From Bacteroides_D sp963546395 (GTDB lineage Bacteria; Bacteroidota; Bacteroidia; Bacteroidales; CAJPTX01), in assembly GCA_963546395.1 (NCBI GenBank), contig CAUUMS010000004.1, positions 1-64,000 on the forward strand: a stretch of DNA of 64,000 bases. The letters run 5' to 3'. The translations under genes and the position numbers were made by a program. This document shows, piece after piece, positions 34,101 through 42,512 of the stretch; within the stretch, counting starts at the first letter, position 1, and the number at the start of each line of letters is the position of its first letter. The notes under the pieces are model-generated. The model saw only the letters and a program-made list of their open reading frames with translations. It searched no databases and had not been told where the DNA came from.

Positions 34101-35643
34101 AGCAACGCTCAACATCAAGATGGGCGACAGCCCCGCGCAGCTGCGCGCTAGCGTGATGCCTGAGAACGCTGTGCAGAAAGAGGTGACCTGGACTGTAGAC
34201 CCGGCTGACGTGGTGAAGGTGGAGAATGGTCTCATCACCCCGCTGAAGGTGGGCTTGGCCACGGTGACGGCCTCCACGCAAAATGGCAAGAAGGGGATCT
34301 GCGTAGTGAACGTGCTAGAGGAGTCGAGCCCCATCAAGTCGGTGACGGGTGTAACCGTAACACCCGAGAGCATTGAGATGCGCATGGGCGATGCCCCGAA
34401 GCAGCTCGAGGGTAAGGTACTGCCCGACGATGCGACCAACCAGGCCCTTACCTGGAGCTCGGAGCCTAAGGGCTTTGTGTCGGTGGATAGCCGCGGGCGC
34501 ATTGTGGCCCTGGCTGTCGGCACGGCCAAGGTGATTGCCACGTCGCACAACGGGATACAAGCCATGTGCACGGTGACGGTGAAGGATGCTCTCCCCACCG
34601 TGGAGGTGAAGAGCGTAACCCTAATGCCCTCGAAGCTGAGCATGAAGATGGGCGATGCCCCGGCGCAGCTCACGGCGCAGGTGATGCCTACGGAGGCCAC
34701 AGACAAGACGGTAGTCTGGAGCGCAGACCCGAGCGATGTGGTGAAGGTGGAAAATGGTCTGGTGACCCCGCTCAAGGCTGGTAACGCCAAGGTGTTTGCC
34801 ACAGCTAGCAATGGGGTGAAGGGCGAATGTGAGGTAACGGTGCTCGAGGCCTCGTCGCCCGAGATATCGGTGGCTAGCGTGGGTATAAAGCCTGCCTCGC
34901 TGATGATGCAAATTGGTGATGAGCCGAAGCAGCTCGAGGTGAACATTCTGCCCGTGGATGCGACGAATAAGGATGTGACCTGGCGTGTGGAGCCCGAGGG
35001 CATCGTAACGCTGGACAATGGCAAGGTTACCCCCGTGAAGGCGGGCAAGGCCACAGTGATTGCAACGGCTCACAATGGCGTAATGGGTACGTGCGAGGTG
35101 ACGGTGGTGGATGCTCCGGCACCCGCAGTCCCCGTGACGAGCGTCACCGTGAACCCCTCGAGCTTTGGGCTAGTAGTGGGCATGCCTCCGGCACCACTCA
35201 CAGTGACCGTGCTGCCAGAGAATGCGACGGATAAGTCGGTGAGCTGGAGTGCCACCCCTGAGGGTATCGTGGTGGTGGATGCCAAGGGTGTAGTGACCGC
35301 CCTAAAGGCTGGCCAGGCTACTGTGACGGCCACGGCGCGCAATGGGGTATCGGGCTCATGCCAGATCACGGTGACCGCACCAAACACCCCAGGCCAGAAG
35401 ACGGCCGTGGAGGCGTTGCGTGGCGTGGTGGTATCGCCTAATCCGTTCGATGCGCAGTTCACGGTGCACCATGCAGCCCAGGTAGTACGCTACGAGCTAG
35501 TGAACGCTAGCGGGCTGGTGGTACTGAGTGGCCGCGGCACTGGCGAAACGCTGAACATTGCCACAGCACATCTCCCCCACGGGGTGTACGTGCTGCGTCT
35601 GCACGCGGTAGACGGATCGCATAGCATTATGCTGGTGAAATAG
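31102..35643 (+). CDS. Giant secreted BspA-like/Ig-like repeat protein with T9SS sorting domain
   Basis: A surface protein of 1513 residues. Signal peptide 1-27 (ALGLLLLVGAIGGAFAQ). Residues about 163-235 carry BspA/DUF285-type repeats (FANCTMLNSPVEHWDVS, TFNQPLEKWDVSQVSNM). From about 298 to 1430 lie roughly 13 tandem Ig-like (Big_2) domains of 86-90 residues, each with a V-x-S-V start, a KMGDAPxQL strand, a TWxVEP strand and an ATAxNGVxGxCxVTV end. A final type A sorting domain (VVVSPNPFDAQF to VYVLRLHAVDG) directs T9SS export. It resembles adhesin-like cell-surface stalks. The domains are conserved at the protein level and visibly similar in DNA, which suggests repeat expansion. Confidence 0.92.
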   Translation: MRHPIRIFRTMALGLLLLVGAIGGAFAQGKPFITKWRTSAANEELRIPFFGQKFTVTWYTPGGEKTTATVDDSNINMPYTLKVPTAGEVIIEAGPEGLTGIMMGNNGSPAVGASNKALIAITQWGDVEWQQLTSAFSSCDQLAELPAGEAPKLANAKSLDYLFANCTMLNSPVEHWDVSAISSMMGTFSMCRTFNQPLEKWDVSQVSNMQSILEGCSAFNQPLGKWALKNVKQVGLSYCGMSRRNYDASIEGWAAQKDLAKNVQIVAKNLTYTCELAGRNMLIQTGWQFEADAQACFAVKGPGHMTVGETKNVSAEFEGNVAPDERNVEWSSENAEFATVDAQGAVKALKSGLATIKGTWEGRVRTSQIKIASVVTSVEVHPQNITIKMGQVDIKLFATVLPEDAEDKTLTWTVEPSDLAETDGTSIKTKRPGVGKIIATAKNGVKGEAVLTILENTAPIVPVVAINMQGNVREMQVGDAPTQIKAEVMPPEATNKILKWRVEPEGAGIIDENGLLTVLKAGKLQVIAEAHNGIQGAIDVHVEKAGTHPSVKSIKVFPARLVVDKGAMGIQLTTVIEPKEMASTSLNWRVEPKEIAYVMDGRLTAQAPGWARVIATALNGVTGECEVIVREAAALTKATLTVLPEQLEMRKDAAPVQLHAELLPADLADQTITWFVKSGNSATVSATGLVTPGAELGETVIGAVGYNGVLATCTVKVVEDATLAKPVTAVTMKPNTLLIRMGAAAADLEATVTPNDATKTDLTYKVVPEGIVTVANGKVTPVKAGRATVYAIAHNGVMGVCEVTVLEAAAPEVAVSDVKIIPATLAMKMGDAPVQLTAKVEPADASNRAIQWSVEPTELASVDQNGVVTPLKEGKGHVIAKANGGKEAKCELSIEEASAATVPVKSVTLDPAVLMLTMGGQASKLTATVLPSDATVNTVTWRVEPEGIASVDNEGQVTPVKSGTAWVIATANNGVQGKCRVNVLAQADPEYQVESVVVAPATLNIKMGDSPAQLRASVMPENAVQKEVTWTVDPADVVKVENGLITPLKVGLATVTASTQNGKKGICVVNVLEESSPIKSVTGVTVTPESIEMRMGDAPKQLEGKVLPDDATNQALTWSSEPKGFVSVDSRGRIVALAVGTAKVIATSHNGIQAMCTVTVKDALPTVEVKSVTLMPSKLSMKMGDAPAQLTAQVMPTEATDKTVVWSADPSDVVKVENGLVTPLKAGNAKVFATASNGVKGECEVTVLEASSPEISVASVGIKPASLMMQIGDEPKQLEVNILPVDATNKDVTWRVEPEGIVTLDNGKVTPVKAGKATVIATAHNGVMGTCEVTVVDAPAPAVPVTSVTVNPSSFGLVVGMPPAPLTVTVLPENATDKSVSWSATPEGIVVVDAKGVVTALKAGQATVTATARNGVSGSCQITVTAPNTPGQKTAVEALRGVVVSPNPFDAQFTVHHAAQVVRYELVNASGLVVLSGRGTGETLNIATAHLPHGVYVLRLHAVDGSHSIMLVK

Positions 35644-35668
35644 CCTCGACCAGCGTAATGCACCCAGG

Positions 35669-35700
35669 GCCCATCCCCCGGCGGGGGGATGGGCTTTTTT
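35669..35700 (+). terminator. Rho-independent terminator of the Ig-repeat gene
   Basis: An 11-base perfect stem, GCCCATCCCCC to GGGGGATGGGC, with a GGCG loop is followed by TTTTTT, 25 bases after the stop codon. Confidence 0.92.
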
Positions 35701-35805
35701 ATCCACCATAAAGCCCTGGCAACGTAAGAGCGATATAGACCACGGAAGTCCCCCACCCTAGCGAGAATATAGGCGACGGCATAGCCCGCAAACACTCATT
35801 GGGGC

Positions 35806-35813
35806 TACCTTTG
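35806..35813 (+). promoter_or_regulatory. Putative -7 box (TACCTTTG) of the fused R-M gene
   Basis: Exact TAnnTTTG match 26 bases upstream of the ATG at 35840. It supports that start rather than the GTG that overlaps the box itself. Confidence 0.55.
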
Positions 35814-35839
35814 TGGGGGAGGATGATCCATCATCCAAG

Positions 35840-38314
35840 ATGGCGCAACAAGCAAACGTACGGGTAGAAGAGTTAAAACATCGGGTTGCCGAGGAGTGGT
35901 TCTCGGCCTACGACACAGCGCGCAGCATCGGCAAAATTGACTTCTGCGTCTCCACACGATGCCCGGCAAACGCGCTTTTTGAGCCTCAATCGCTACTATG
36001 GGCAGAGGCGAAACGGGGAGCGGCAAATCACATGACGGCATTGGCGCAGCTGATACTCACCATCGGTCGTTGGCCTAAGCAAACCATCGAGACGCATGCA
36101 CCACCCCGATTCCTCGGGGCCTTCGATGCGGTGGGGATCACCTTCGTCGAATATAGTGCTGCGCTGCCGCTCTTCTTACGGCAGGATATCAACTGGCGGA
36201 TACCTCCCTCGAAACATGACTCTAAGGAGTTTCAACAGCTGCGCAAGCTCGTCGAGGAGCAGCTCGCCGGATGTGCAGTACGATTCAACTACGATGACGA
36301 TGCCCGAGAGCTGGCCGAGTTCATACAGCTGAACTTTGCCCTTGCGCACGCGGGCTCCATTCAACGCATCCGAGTGACGAGCGGAAATTTCTTGCACGTC
36401 TACTGGAAATGGCTAAGGCACGTTAAAGACTCCATAGCCCCGGATTGGCAAGCCATCTACAACGAGCACGGAGTCATTGATGGGGACTTCTTTTTGGCCG
36501 ATCTGCTGAGCCGCAAGGGTAAAACGCTGGGGGAGAAGCTGCATGTGCTGCTTGCACATAAACGCTACTCGCTCGACCGGCAGCAAAAGCTAAGCAAGCT
36601 GCACAATGGACTGGGTGTCAGCTTCCACGATGGGCAGCGAGCCCACACCGCATTCTGGGAACGCTATGAGCGGCCACCCGAACTGGTGTACTGGGATTAC
36701 ATCGTGGCTCGACGCGACCTGCTAGTACCCCCCGACATCCGCGAGCGGAAGGGAGCATTCTACACCCCGCAGCAATGGGTGGAGCTGTCGCAACGCTACC
36801 TGGAGGAGACGCTAGGTAGCGATTGGCAACAGCAGTACTACGTGTGGGACTGCGCCGCAGGCACGGGCAACCTGCTCAATGGGCTCACCGAAAAGCACCG
36901 CGTATGGGCCTCGACGCTAGACGCACAAGATGTGGACGTGATGCACGACCGCATTGCCAACGGAGGATCGCAGCTGCTCAAAGAGCACGTATTCCAGTTC
37001 GACTTCCTGAATGATGAGCTCGACGGAGGCAAGCTGCCAAAGGATTTGCTACGCATTATTAACGACGAGAAAGAGCGTCGCCGACTCATCATCTACATTA
37101 ACCCGCCCTACGCGGAGGGCGATGCGCGCATAGGGCGCGGTCGGCGAAATGTGCAAGTGAGCCGCTGCCACGCGAAGTATGGAGCAATAATGGGTAGAGC
37201 GAAAGGTGAGCTGTTTGCGCAGTTCATCATTCGTGCACAGCAGGAGTTGCCTGGCATGGTGCTTGCGCAATTTTCAAAGTTGAAAATTGCGCAAGCACCA
37301 AATTTTTTCGATTTTCGGGGCGTTTTTAGGGCTCAGTTTCTAAGGGGTTTTATCGTACACGCATGCACTTTCTGCAATACGAAAGGGGCGTTCCCGATCG
37401 GTTTTTTTATCTGGGACACCAATCCTGCGCTGTCGCATGCGCGATTTACGGGTGCCACGATGGATGTCTACAACGCCCACGGGCGACGGCTGGGGCAGAA
37501 ACGGGTGTCATGCTACGATGGCCGCCGGCTCATCAGCGATTGGCTAGGGGGGCACGCCCGGGGCATCAATCCGCACGATGTCGCTATCGGTCGCATGGCT
37601 TCCTCGGGCAACGACTTTCAGGATCAGAACACCGTGTTTGTAAACCACGTGGAGCAGAAGGCCAAGGCCGGCGGCCGACACACGCTGATACGCTCAGGCA
37701 ATCTGCACGTGGTGGCCGTGTACTATGCCGTGCGTAAATGTATCCCCGCCACCTGGCTCAACGATCGGGATCAGTTCCTGTGGCCCTCGGAGAGTTGGCA
37801 GCATGATGCGCAGTTCATCGGGGACTGCCTGGCCTTTCTCCTGCTGGATGAGAGCAATGTCATTCAGCGCAAGTATGGGGTCAACCACTGGATCCCGTAC
37901 ACGGAGAAGGAGGTGGAGGCCTGCGGTCGGTTCGCCAGTCACTTCATGTCGGATTACATCGCTGGTAAACGGCCCGATCCGGCTAAGGAGGGGCTATTTG
38001 AGGAATCTGACCCTCCGATAGCACCCATAACCTTCGGCCCCGAGGCGCAAGAGGTGCTCAACGCTGGTCGAGCCCTGTGGGGCTACTACCATGCGCAGCC
38101 GGGCGCAGTGGCAGATGCCTCGTACTATGACATCCGGGCGCACTTTCAGGGGCGCAATGAGCGGGGCGTGATGCGGCCAAAGAGCGACAATGCGCATTAC
38201 ATGGAGCTGCTAGGCCATCTCAAAGCTGCCATGGAGGCCCTACGTCAGCATATTGCCCCCCGGGTGTATGAGCACGGATTTTTGACTGGGGATGACTTGC
38301 TGATCACGGAGTAA
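35840..38314 (+). CDS. Fused restriction endonuclease/N6-adenine DNA methyltransferase, type IIG-like
   Basis: This 824-residue protein appears to combine cleavage and modification in one chain. The N-terminal segment has a PD-(D/E)XK-like pattern: Asp34 in KIDFCVS, then Glu56-Ala-Lys58 in LLWAEAKRG. The methyltransferase part has the KGAFYTPQQWV segment (304-314), the SAM-binding motif DCAAGTGNLL (337-346) and the catalytic NPPY (421-424), characteristic of gamma-class N6-adenine enzymes. After that the conserved FSKLK...NFxxFR and FPIGFFIWD blocks follow, then a C-terminal region that probably holds the target-recognition domain. No separate specificity or nuclease gene lies next to it, which fits type IIG. 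The site is unknown. Confidence 0.85.
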   Translation: MAQQANVRVEELKHRVAEEWFSAYDTARSIGKIDFCVSTRCPANALFEPQSLLWAEAKRGAANHMTALAQLILTIGRWPKQTIETHAPPRFLGAFDAVGITFVEYSAALPLFLRQDINWRIPPSKHDSKEFQQLRKLVEEQLAGCAVRFNYDDDARELAEFIQLNFALAHAGSIQRIRVTSGNFLHVYWKWLRHVKDSIAPDWQAIYNEHGVIDGDFFLADLLSRKGKTLGEKLHVLLAHKRYSLDRQQKLSKLHNGLGVSFHDGQRAHTAFWERYERPPELVYWDYIVARRDLLVPPDIRERKGAFYTPQQWVELSQRYLEETLGSDWQQQYYVWDCAAGTGNLLNGLTEKHRVWASTLDAQDVDVMHDRIANGGSQLLKEHVFQFDFLNDELDGGKLPKDLLRIINDEKERRRLIIYINPPYAEGDARIGRGRRNVQVSRCHAKYGAIMGRAKGELFAQFIIRAQQELPGMVLAQFSKLKIAQAPNFFDFRGVFRAQFLRGFIVHACTFCNTKGAFPIGFFIWDTNPALSHARFTGATMDVYNAHGRRLGQKRVSCYDGRRLISDWLGGHARGINPHDVAIGRMASSGNDFQDQNTVFVNHVEQKAKAGGRHTLIRSGNLHVVAVYYAVRKCIPATWLNDRDQFLWPSESWQHDAQFIGDCLAFLLLDESNVIQRKYGVNHWIPYTEKEVEACGRFASHFMSDYIAGKRPDPAKEGLFEESDPPIAPITFGPEAQEVLNAGRALWGYYHAQPGAVADASYYDIRAHFQGRNERGVMRPKSDNAHYMELLGHLKAAMEALRQHIAPRVYEHGFLTGDDLLITE
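37258..37299. repeat. Perfect 20-bp inverted repeat inside the fused R-M gene
   Basis: Arms GGTGCTTGCGCAATTTTCAA (37258-37277) and the exact reverse complement (37280-37299) are separated by only AG. It lies about 55 codons after NPPY, in the segment coding MVLAQFSKLKIAQAP, and is followed by an AT-rich run. The near-cruciform geometry inside a conserved coding block is unusual. Confidence 0.9.
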
Positions 38315-38822
38315 TGCCGGTGTACCCTACCACGCTGCAACACGTGCAGCGCAGAGGGTAGCCAATAACCCCCTCTGGCACTTTCGCACCTGGCACGAGG
38401 TGGCGCAGATGCACTGGTAGACATGCCTGGGGCTGGCTCGTAGCCAAGACGTAGCGCATGGGAATCTAGCCGTGAGGATAGACCTTATCGGCCCCATGAG
38501 GCATGGTGATAATCCCACGTCGCATCTTCAGGCCGGGAGATGGGCTGATATTGCTGACACATGCTAGGGTAGCACCCTAGCCAACGCACTCGTTACACCA
38601 TGTGGGCACGGTAGGTGCGCATCCAAAGCGTCATATAGAAGTGGCCCAGTGTCCGAGGCTATTGGCTAGCAAGGGCTCAGACACACAGCACGGCTGCCTA
38701 TGGGGCTAGGGTGAAGGGGAGCAGCATTGACAACTGGAGTCGTATCCCGTGCCAAGGGCTGCACTACGTAGGACCAGATGGTAACGGGCTCGAGAATGCA
38801 ACGATAGTAGGACGTTGCGAAG
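38315..38822. other. 508-base gap between convergent genes
   Basis: Begins with a small hairpin (CGCTGCA/TGCAGCG around 38332-38354, flanked by TACCCT and AGGGTA) that could end the R-M transcript. In the rest I see no credible gene, promoter box, RNA or repeat. Confidence 0.55.
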
Positions 38823-39626
38823 CTAGGGCTCTATCTGCTCATCGAGCTCGACGATAGCCATAATGGCTCGCTTCCGCAGGGTGGCCTCACAAATGCTAGA
38901 TTGGGACAGCTGCACGCTATCGAGGGCCACATCCCCCACCACATGCATAGGGTTTGCCCGCTCGCGCACTGAGCATGTCAGGTAGGGCATCTCGGGCACC
39001 TCGGCGCAGCTGTCGTAATCGACGTAGTAGGGAGACGCATCGAAGATCTCAGGAGTGGTAATCCCAAACAAAATGGTTAGGCCATAGAACTGCTCGCTAA
39101 AGCTGTCGGCGGTCACGCCCTTGCGCACCTTGTGATAGTAAAGCAATCTCTCCATGGCCACGAAGAGGGAGCGATTGGGCATCTTCAGGCCTTTCTCCAG
39201 CATGGAGGGTGCCAGCGAAATACGCCGGTGCGGCACGCGCAGGATGACCACATTGAACAGGAGTCCGGTACGCATCTGTAGGGTGAGCTCCCCCTTTGGG
39301 ATGGGTATCTCCTGGCCTTTGTAGAACAGTAGGGCACGATCGTCATACAGGGTGAGGCGGGCCTCCTGATCCTCTCGTCGCCACCAACGATGGACGAAGT
39401 AGACGGGGATGATCATGAGGACAGGAATGGAGGTGAACAGGATGTAGACGGCCTCCTGGGGGTGCGTATCGAACCACTCGTGAAATAGTCCATGGCTGTC
39501 CTCGGCGGCTCCCAGGATGTGTATCAGGGCCAGACCAGCCAATACCCCAAGGAGCATAGCAGCACCCGCAGCCAATGAGAGTAGATCGGGCGAACGACGG
39601 TTGTGGCGAAATGTGAGCGTTACCAT
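38823..39626 (-). CDS. Hypothetical membrane protein, two N-terminal transmembrane segments
   Basis: A 267-residue protein with two predicted TM helices (LLSLAAGAAMLLGVLAGLALI at about 15-35 and AVYILFTSIPVLMIIPVYFV at about 58-77) and a soluble domain of about 190 residues. The soluble part starts with a strand-rich PH-like section (ARLTLYDDRALLFYKGQEIPI, by position 87-107). No family was recognised. The ATG at 39626 is the first real ATG; a TTG lies 21 bases upstream. Nothing in its neighbourhood reveals a role; the downstream side is the long gap after the R-M gene. Confidence 0.72.
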   Translation of the reverse strand: MVTLTFRHNRRSPDLLSLAAGAAMLLGVLAGLALIHILGAAEDSHGLFHEWFDTHPQEAVYILFTSIPVLMIIPVYFVHRWWRREDQEARLTLYDDRALLFYKGQEIPIPKGELTLQMRTGLLFNVVILRVPHRRISLAPSMLEKGLKMPNRSLFVAMERLLYYHKVRKGVTADSFSEQFYGLTILFGITTPEIFDASPYYVDYDSCAEVPEMPYLTCSVRERANPMHVVGDVALDSVQLSQSSICEATLRKRAIMAIVELDEQIEP

Positions 39627-39780
39627 GAAGACGATCTGATTTGGCAATGTCTAGCGGCGATCCCACGGGCTAGGCCACTCGGGATGCTGCAGGCCCATCA
39701 TCTCGTGGGAAGCATGATGTTGAGCGCAGGTGCGGCGACTGAGTGCGCAGCAAGCCCACAAAGAGGCGAATACGGCAGCG

Positions 39781-40911
39781 TTAGTGCTGGGCAATCTTGC
39801 GGAATTCGCGATTGAAATTATCCCGCTTGAGGCCGATTAACTTTTCGGTGGCCAGAAAGAAATTGTCATTCCCACGGCCACACTTTAGCAGCTCTATGAG
39901 ACCAGCGGTGCCCTTTTGTCGCTCTACTTCCTGGCATATGATACCGCCCATAACGCGAGGCAGGCGTACGGATGGCGGTAGCTTATAGCTGGCAGGTAGC
40001 TCGGCTTGCTCCTCGAATAGGGCCAAGAGATCGGCCTTTGGGTTCTCCTGGAGGTAACGTTGTATCAATGGCTTAAGCTGCTCGAGGCTGGGGGCTTTCC
40101 CCGTGGAGTCGGGATAGTAAGCATTGCCCCAATGGTAGGCGAGGCCGCACTCAGCGTTAGCATTCCGCTCCTGCCCGCGCACAGCTCCAGCGTAGCAGTG
40201 TAAGACATCGTGGGAGAAGTCCTCGTCGCCCATGACGGTGAAGATGGTGCGGGGATCGAGTATGGCACCGCTGTTAATGAGGCCGTTCGACGTGGCCTCG
40301 TAGTAGAAGCCCTGGAGCTGGAGTATCTGCTGGTAGTTTTGGCACTGGTACACGTCCCAATGGCGCACTGGGAGGCCCAACTTGCCAGCCATGGTGACAT
40401 TTTTGCGTTCGAAGCTCTCGGCCCGGGCTACGTCGATGGTGTCGGGGTAGATGAACGTGAGGGTGCCTATTCGCTTTCTGCGCCAGGTGGCCGTGTTGTA
40501 CTCCAGAGGGCTGGCGAAGACGATTCGGGGGGTAGAGCGAACGAGAAGGGTAACAATGCGCCGAACCTCGTCGCCTTTGCTGTAGAGGAGCGTGAGCAGC
40601 ATCCGATTCCGGTCAATAGGATTGAGGCTGATGAGCTGCGCATGCACGGGTGCCACGGCATCGGAGGAGATGTTCCAGGCGAGATCGGCGATGAAGCTCT
40701 GGTGCAGTCCCGCATTGCATGTGTCGATGAGCTCTGCATCAGGTAACTCGTGCCGCATGCTGGCCAGCAGCTGATCCAGCGCGTTAACCACCTGCTGGGT
40801 GAGCGTATCGGAGACGCCCGAGCGGAAATGCGGGGGAATGGTGAACTGTGTCTGGGCGCGCAACACGGCGCATGCCCCTAGCAGGATGAAGAGGAGTAGT
40901 GTCCTACGCAT
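39781..40911 (-). CDS. Hypothetical secreted protein with an HDxxH...E motif
   Basis: A 376-residue predicted exported protein (signal MRRTLLLFILLGACAVLRAQ). The family is not recognised. It contains His234-Asp-Val-Leu-His238 followed 16 residues later by Glu254 (in NAECGLAYHWG), an arrangement that would match the zinc-binding pattern of gluzincin metallopeptidases if the general base Glu were replaced by Asp. Helical blocks flank it. It lies upstream of, and on the same strand as, the two-TM hypothetical gene (154-base gap) and downstream of eno beyond the eno terminator. A protease role is only a suggestion. Confidence 0.75.
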   Translation of the reverse strand: MRRTLLLFILLGACAVLRAQTQFTIPPHFRSGVSDTLTQQVVNALDQLLASMRHELPDAELIDTCNAGLHQSFIADLAWNISSDAVAPVHAQLISLNPIDRNRMLLTLLYSKGDEVRRIVTLLVRSTPRIVFASPLEYNTATWRRKRIGTLTFIYPDTIDVARAESFERKNVTMAGKLGLPVRHWDVYQCQNYQQILQLQGFYYEATSNGLINSGAILDPRTIFTVMGDEDFSHDVLHCYAGAVRGQERNANAECGLAYHWGNAYYPDSTGKAPSLEQLKPLIQRYLQENPKADLLALFEEQAELPASYKLPPSVRLPRVMGGIICQEVERQKGTAGLIELLKCGRGNDNFFLATEKLIGLKRDNFNREFRKIAQH

Positions 40912-40979
40912 ACAAAAGATGGCCTAAGATGAGTGCTACACCCCCAGCGCGGCGAGAGTTGGCATGCAGCGATAAACGA

Positions 40980-41011
40980 GCGGGGGTGGCCCCTCACGGG
41001 CCCACCCCCGC
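40980..41011 (-). terminator. Terminator of eno
   Basis: On the minus strand GCGGGGGTGG pairs with CCACCCCCGC around a 12-base loop, 21 bases after the eno stop and followed by TCGTTTATC, a weak T-rich tail. Confidence 0.7.
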
Positions 41012-41031
41012 CAGTGAATCAGCGAGTGAGG

Positions 41032-42318
41032 CTAACGCCTAAACTTGAAGTTAGGACCGGGATAGATCGCCGTTTTTCCCAGCTCCTCCTCAATGCGTAG
41101 GAGCTGATTGTACTTGGCAATACGATCGGTGCGGGAGGCTGAGCCAGTCTTGATCTGCCCGGTATTCAGTGCAACCGCTAGATCTGCTATGGTGGTGTCC
41201 TCCGTCTCGCCCGAGCGATGGCTCATCACGGGGGTCATGGAGTGGATATCGGCCATACGCACAGCCTCGATGGTCTCGGTGATAGAGCCAATCTGGTTGA
41301 CCTTCACCAGGATCGAGTTGGCGGCACCACGCTCAATGCCCATCCGCAAACGCTTCACGTTGGTGACAAAGAGGTCGTCGCCCACCAGCTGCACGCGCTG
41401 CCCTAGCTTCTGGGTGAGCTGCTTCCAGCCATCCCAATCGTCCTCGGCCAGCCCATCCTCGATGCTCACGATAGGATATTTACCCACGAGGTTCTCCCAG
41501 TAGGCGACCATCTGCTCGGCAGTACGATCTTCGCCAGTCGACTGGAAGTGGTAGAGCTTCTTCTCGGCATTGTAGAATTCCGAGGCCGCTGCATCCATTG
41601 CAAGCACAACATCAACGCCGGGCTTGTAGCCAGCCTTCTCGATGGCCTGGATAATCGTGTCGAGAGCGGCCTCATGCGTGGGTAGATTGGGGGCAAAACC
41701 GCCCTCATCACCGACATTGGTGGATTGCTTCATGCCCTTGAGCACGCCCTTGAGGGCATGGAAGACCTCGACACCCATCTGCAAAGCCCGGGAGAATGTG
41801 GGAGCCCCCACAGGCATAATCATGAACTCCTGGATATCAATCGGGTTATCGGCGTGCTGACCCCCGTTCAGGATATTCATCATGGGAACGGGGAGTACAT
41901 GCGCATTCACTCCACCCACATAACGGTAGAGGGGTAGCCCCGCATCCATAGCCGCAGCACGCGCTACCGCCATGGAGACACCAAGTATGGCATTAGCCCC
42001 CAGGTGCTCTTTATTCTCGGAGCCGTCAAGCTCGAGCATGGTGGCATCCACGAGACGCTGATCGAAGACATCGAGGCCTACAAGGGCCTCGGCAATGGAC
42101 GTGTTGACGTTCTCGACGGCGCGCGTAACCCCTTTGCCGAGGTAGCACTCCTTAATCCCATCACGGAGCTCTAAGGCCTCGTGGATGCCTGTGGAGGCAC
42201 CGCTTGGCACGGCAGCAGTGGCGACGTTATCATCAGTCGTAATTACTTCGACCTCTACAGTAGGGTTGCCCCGGGAGTCGAGGATCTGCCGGGCATGCAC
42301 ATTGGCTATCAGTCCCAT
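41032..42318 (-). CDS. eno: Enolase (phosphopyruvate hydratase)
   Basis: Converts 2-phosphoglycerate to phosphoenolpyruvate in glycolysis; cytosolic, Mg2+ dependent. The 428-residue product is normal length. Signatures: HARQILDSRGNPTVEVEV at the N terminus, GGQHADNPIDIQEFMIMP, metal-binding Asp in VSIEDGLAEDDWDGW, NSILVKVNQIGSITETI, and the SHRSGETEDTTIADLAV block near 360-380. It lies downstream of the ribosomal cluster but is separated from rplQ by a terminator, so it should have its own promoter; I see only an imperfect one (CGCATTTG) just before the start. Confidence 0.98.
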   Translation of the reverse strand: MGLIANVHARQILDSRGNPTVEVEVITTDDNVATAAVPSGASTGIHEALELRDGIKECYLGKGVTRAVENVNTSIAEALVGLDVFDQRLVDATMLELDGSENKEHLGANAILGVSMAVARAAAMDAGLPLYRYVGGVNAHVLPVPMMNILNGGQHADNPIDIQEFMIMPVGAPTFSRALQMGVEVFHALKGVLKGMKQSTNVGDEGGFAPNLPTHEAALDTIIQAIEKAGYKPGVDVVLAMDAAASEFYNAEKKLYHFQSTGEDRTAEQMVAYWENLVGKYPIVSIEDGLAEDDWDGWKQLTQKLGQRVQLVGDDLFVTNVKRLRMGIERGAANSILVKVNQIGSITETIEAVRMADIHSMTPVMSHRSGETEDTTIADLAVALNTGQIKTGSASRTDRIAKYNQLLRIEEELGKTAIYPGPNFKFRR

Positions 42319-42353
42319 GGTACAAATGCGTTTGTTTGCTTTGAATGCACTAC

Positions 42354-42380
42354 AAAAAGGGGGAGCCTATTAGCTCCCCC
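42354..42380 (-). terminator. Terminator of the S10-spc-alpha operon
   Basis: On the minus strand GGGGGAGC pairs with GCTCCCCC around a 6-base loop, followed by TTTTTG, about 130 bases after the rplQ stop. Confidence 0.9.
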
Positions 42381-42512
42381 CATCTTCTCATTACCAATCA
42401 ACGGCTCTAGCAATCTACGCCAATCGGGCCTTCTCTATTCGCACAGGCCATCGGATGTAACGCAGGGCAAACGATGGAGCGTTGATTCAGTTCCAGCACC
42501 GGGAGGAGGATG

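Noticed and set aside
33313..35054. Long minus-strand frames opposite the Ig-repeat gene
   Set aside because: Complement of a repeated coding region with periodic composition; no start signals or family sequence.
32000..35400. Repeated DNA in the Ig-like gene as a CRISPR array
   Set aside because: The repeats are about 260 bases long, in frame, and diverged at third positions; they code protein domains.
38315..38822. Small gene or RNA in the gap after the fused R-M gene
   Set aside because: Only a short hairpin is visible; no credible start, -7 box or RNA secondary structure.
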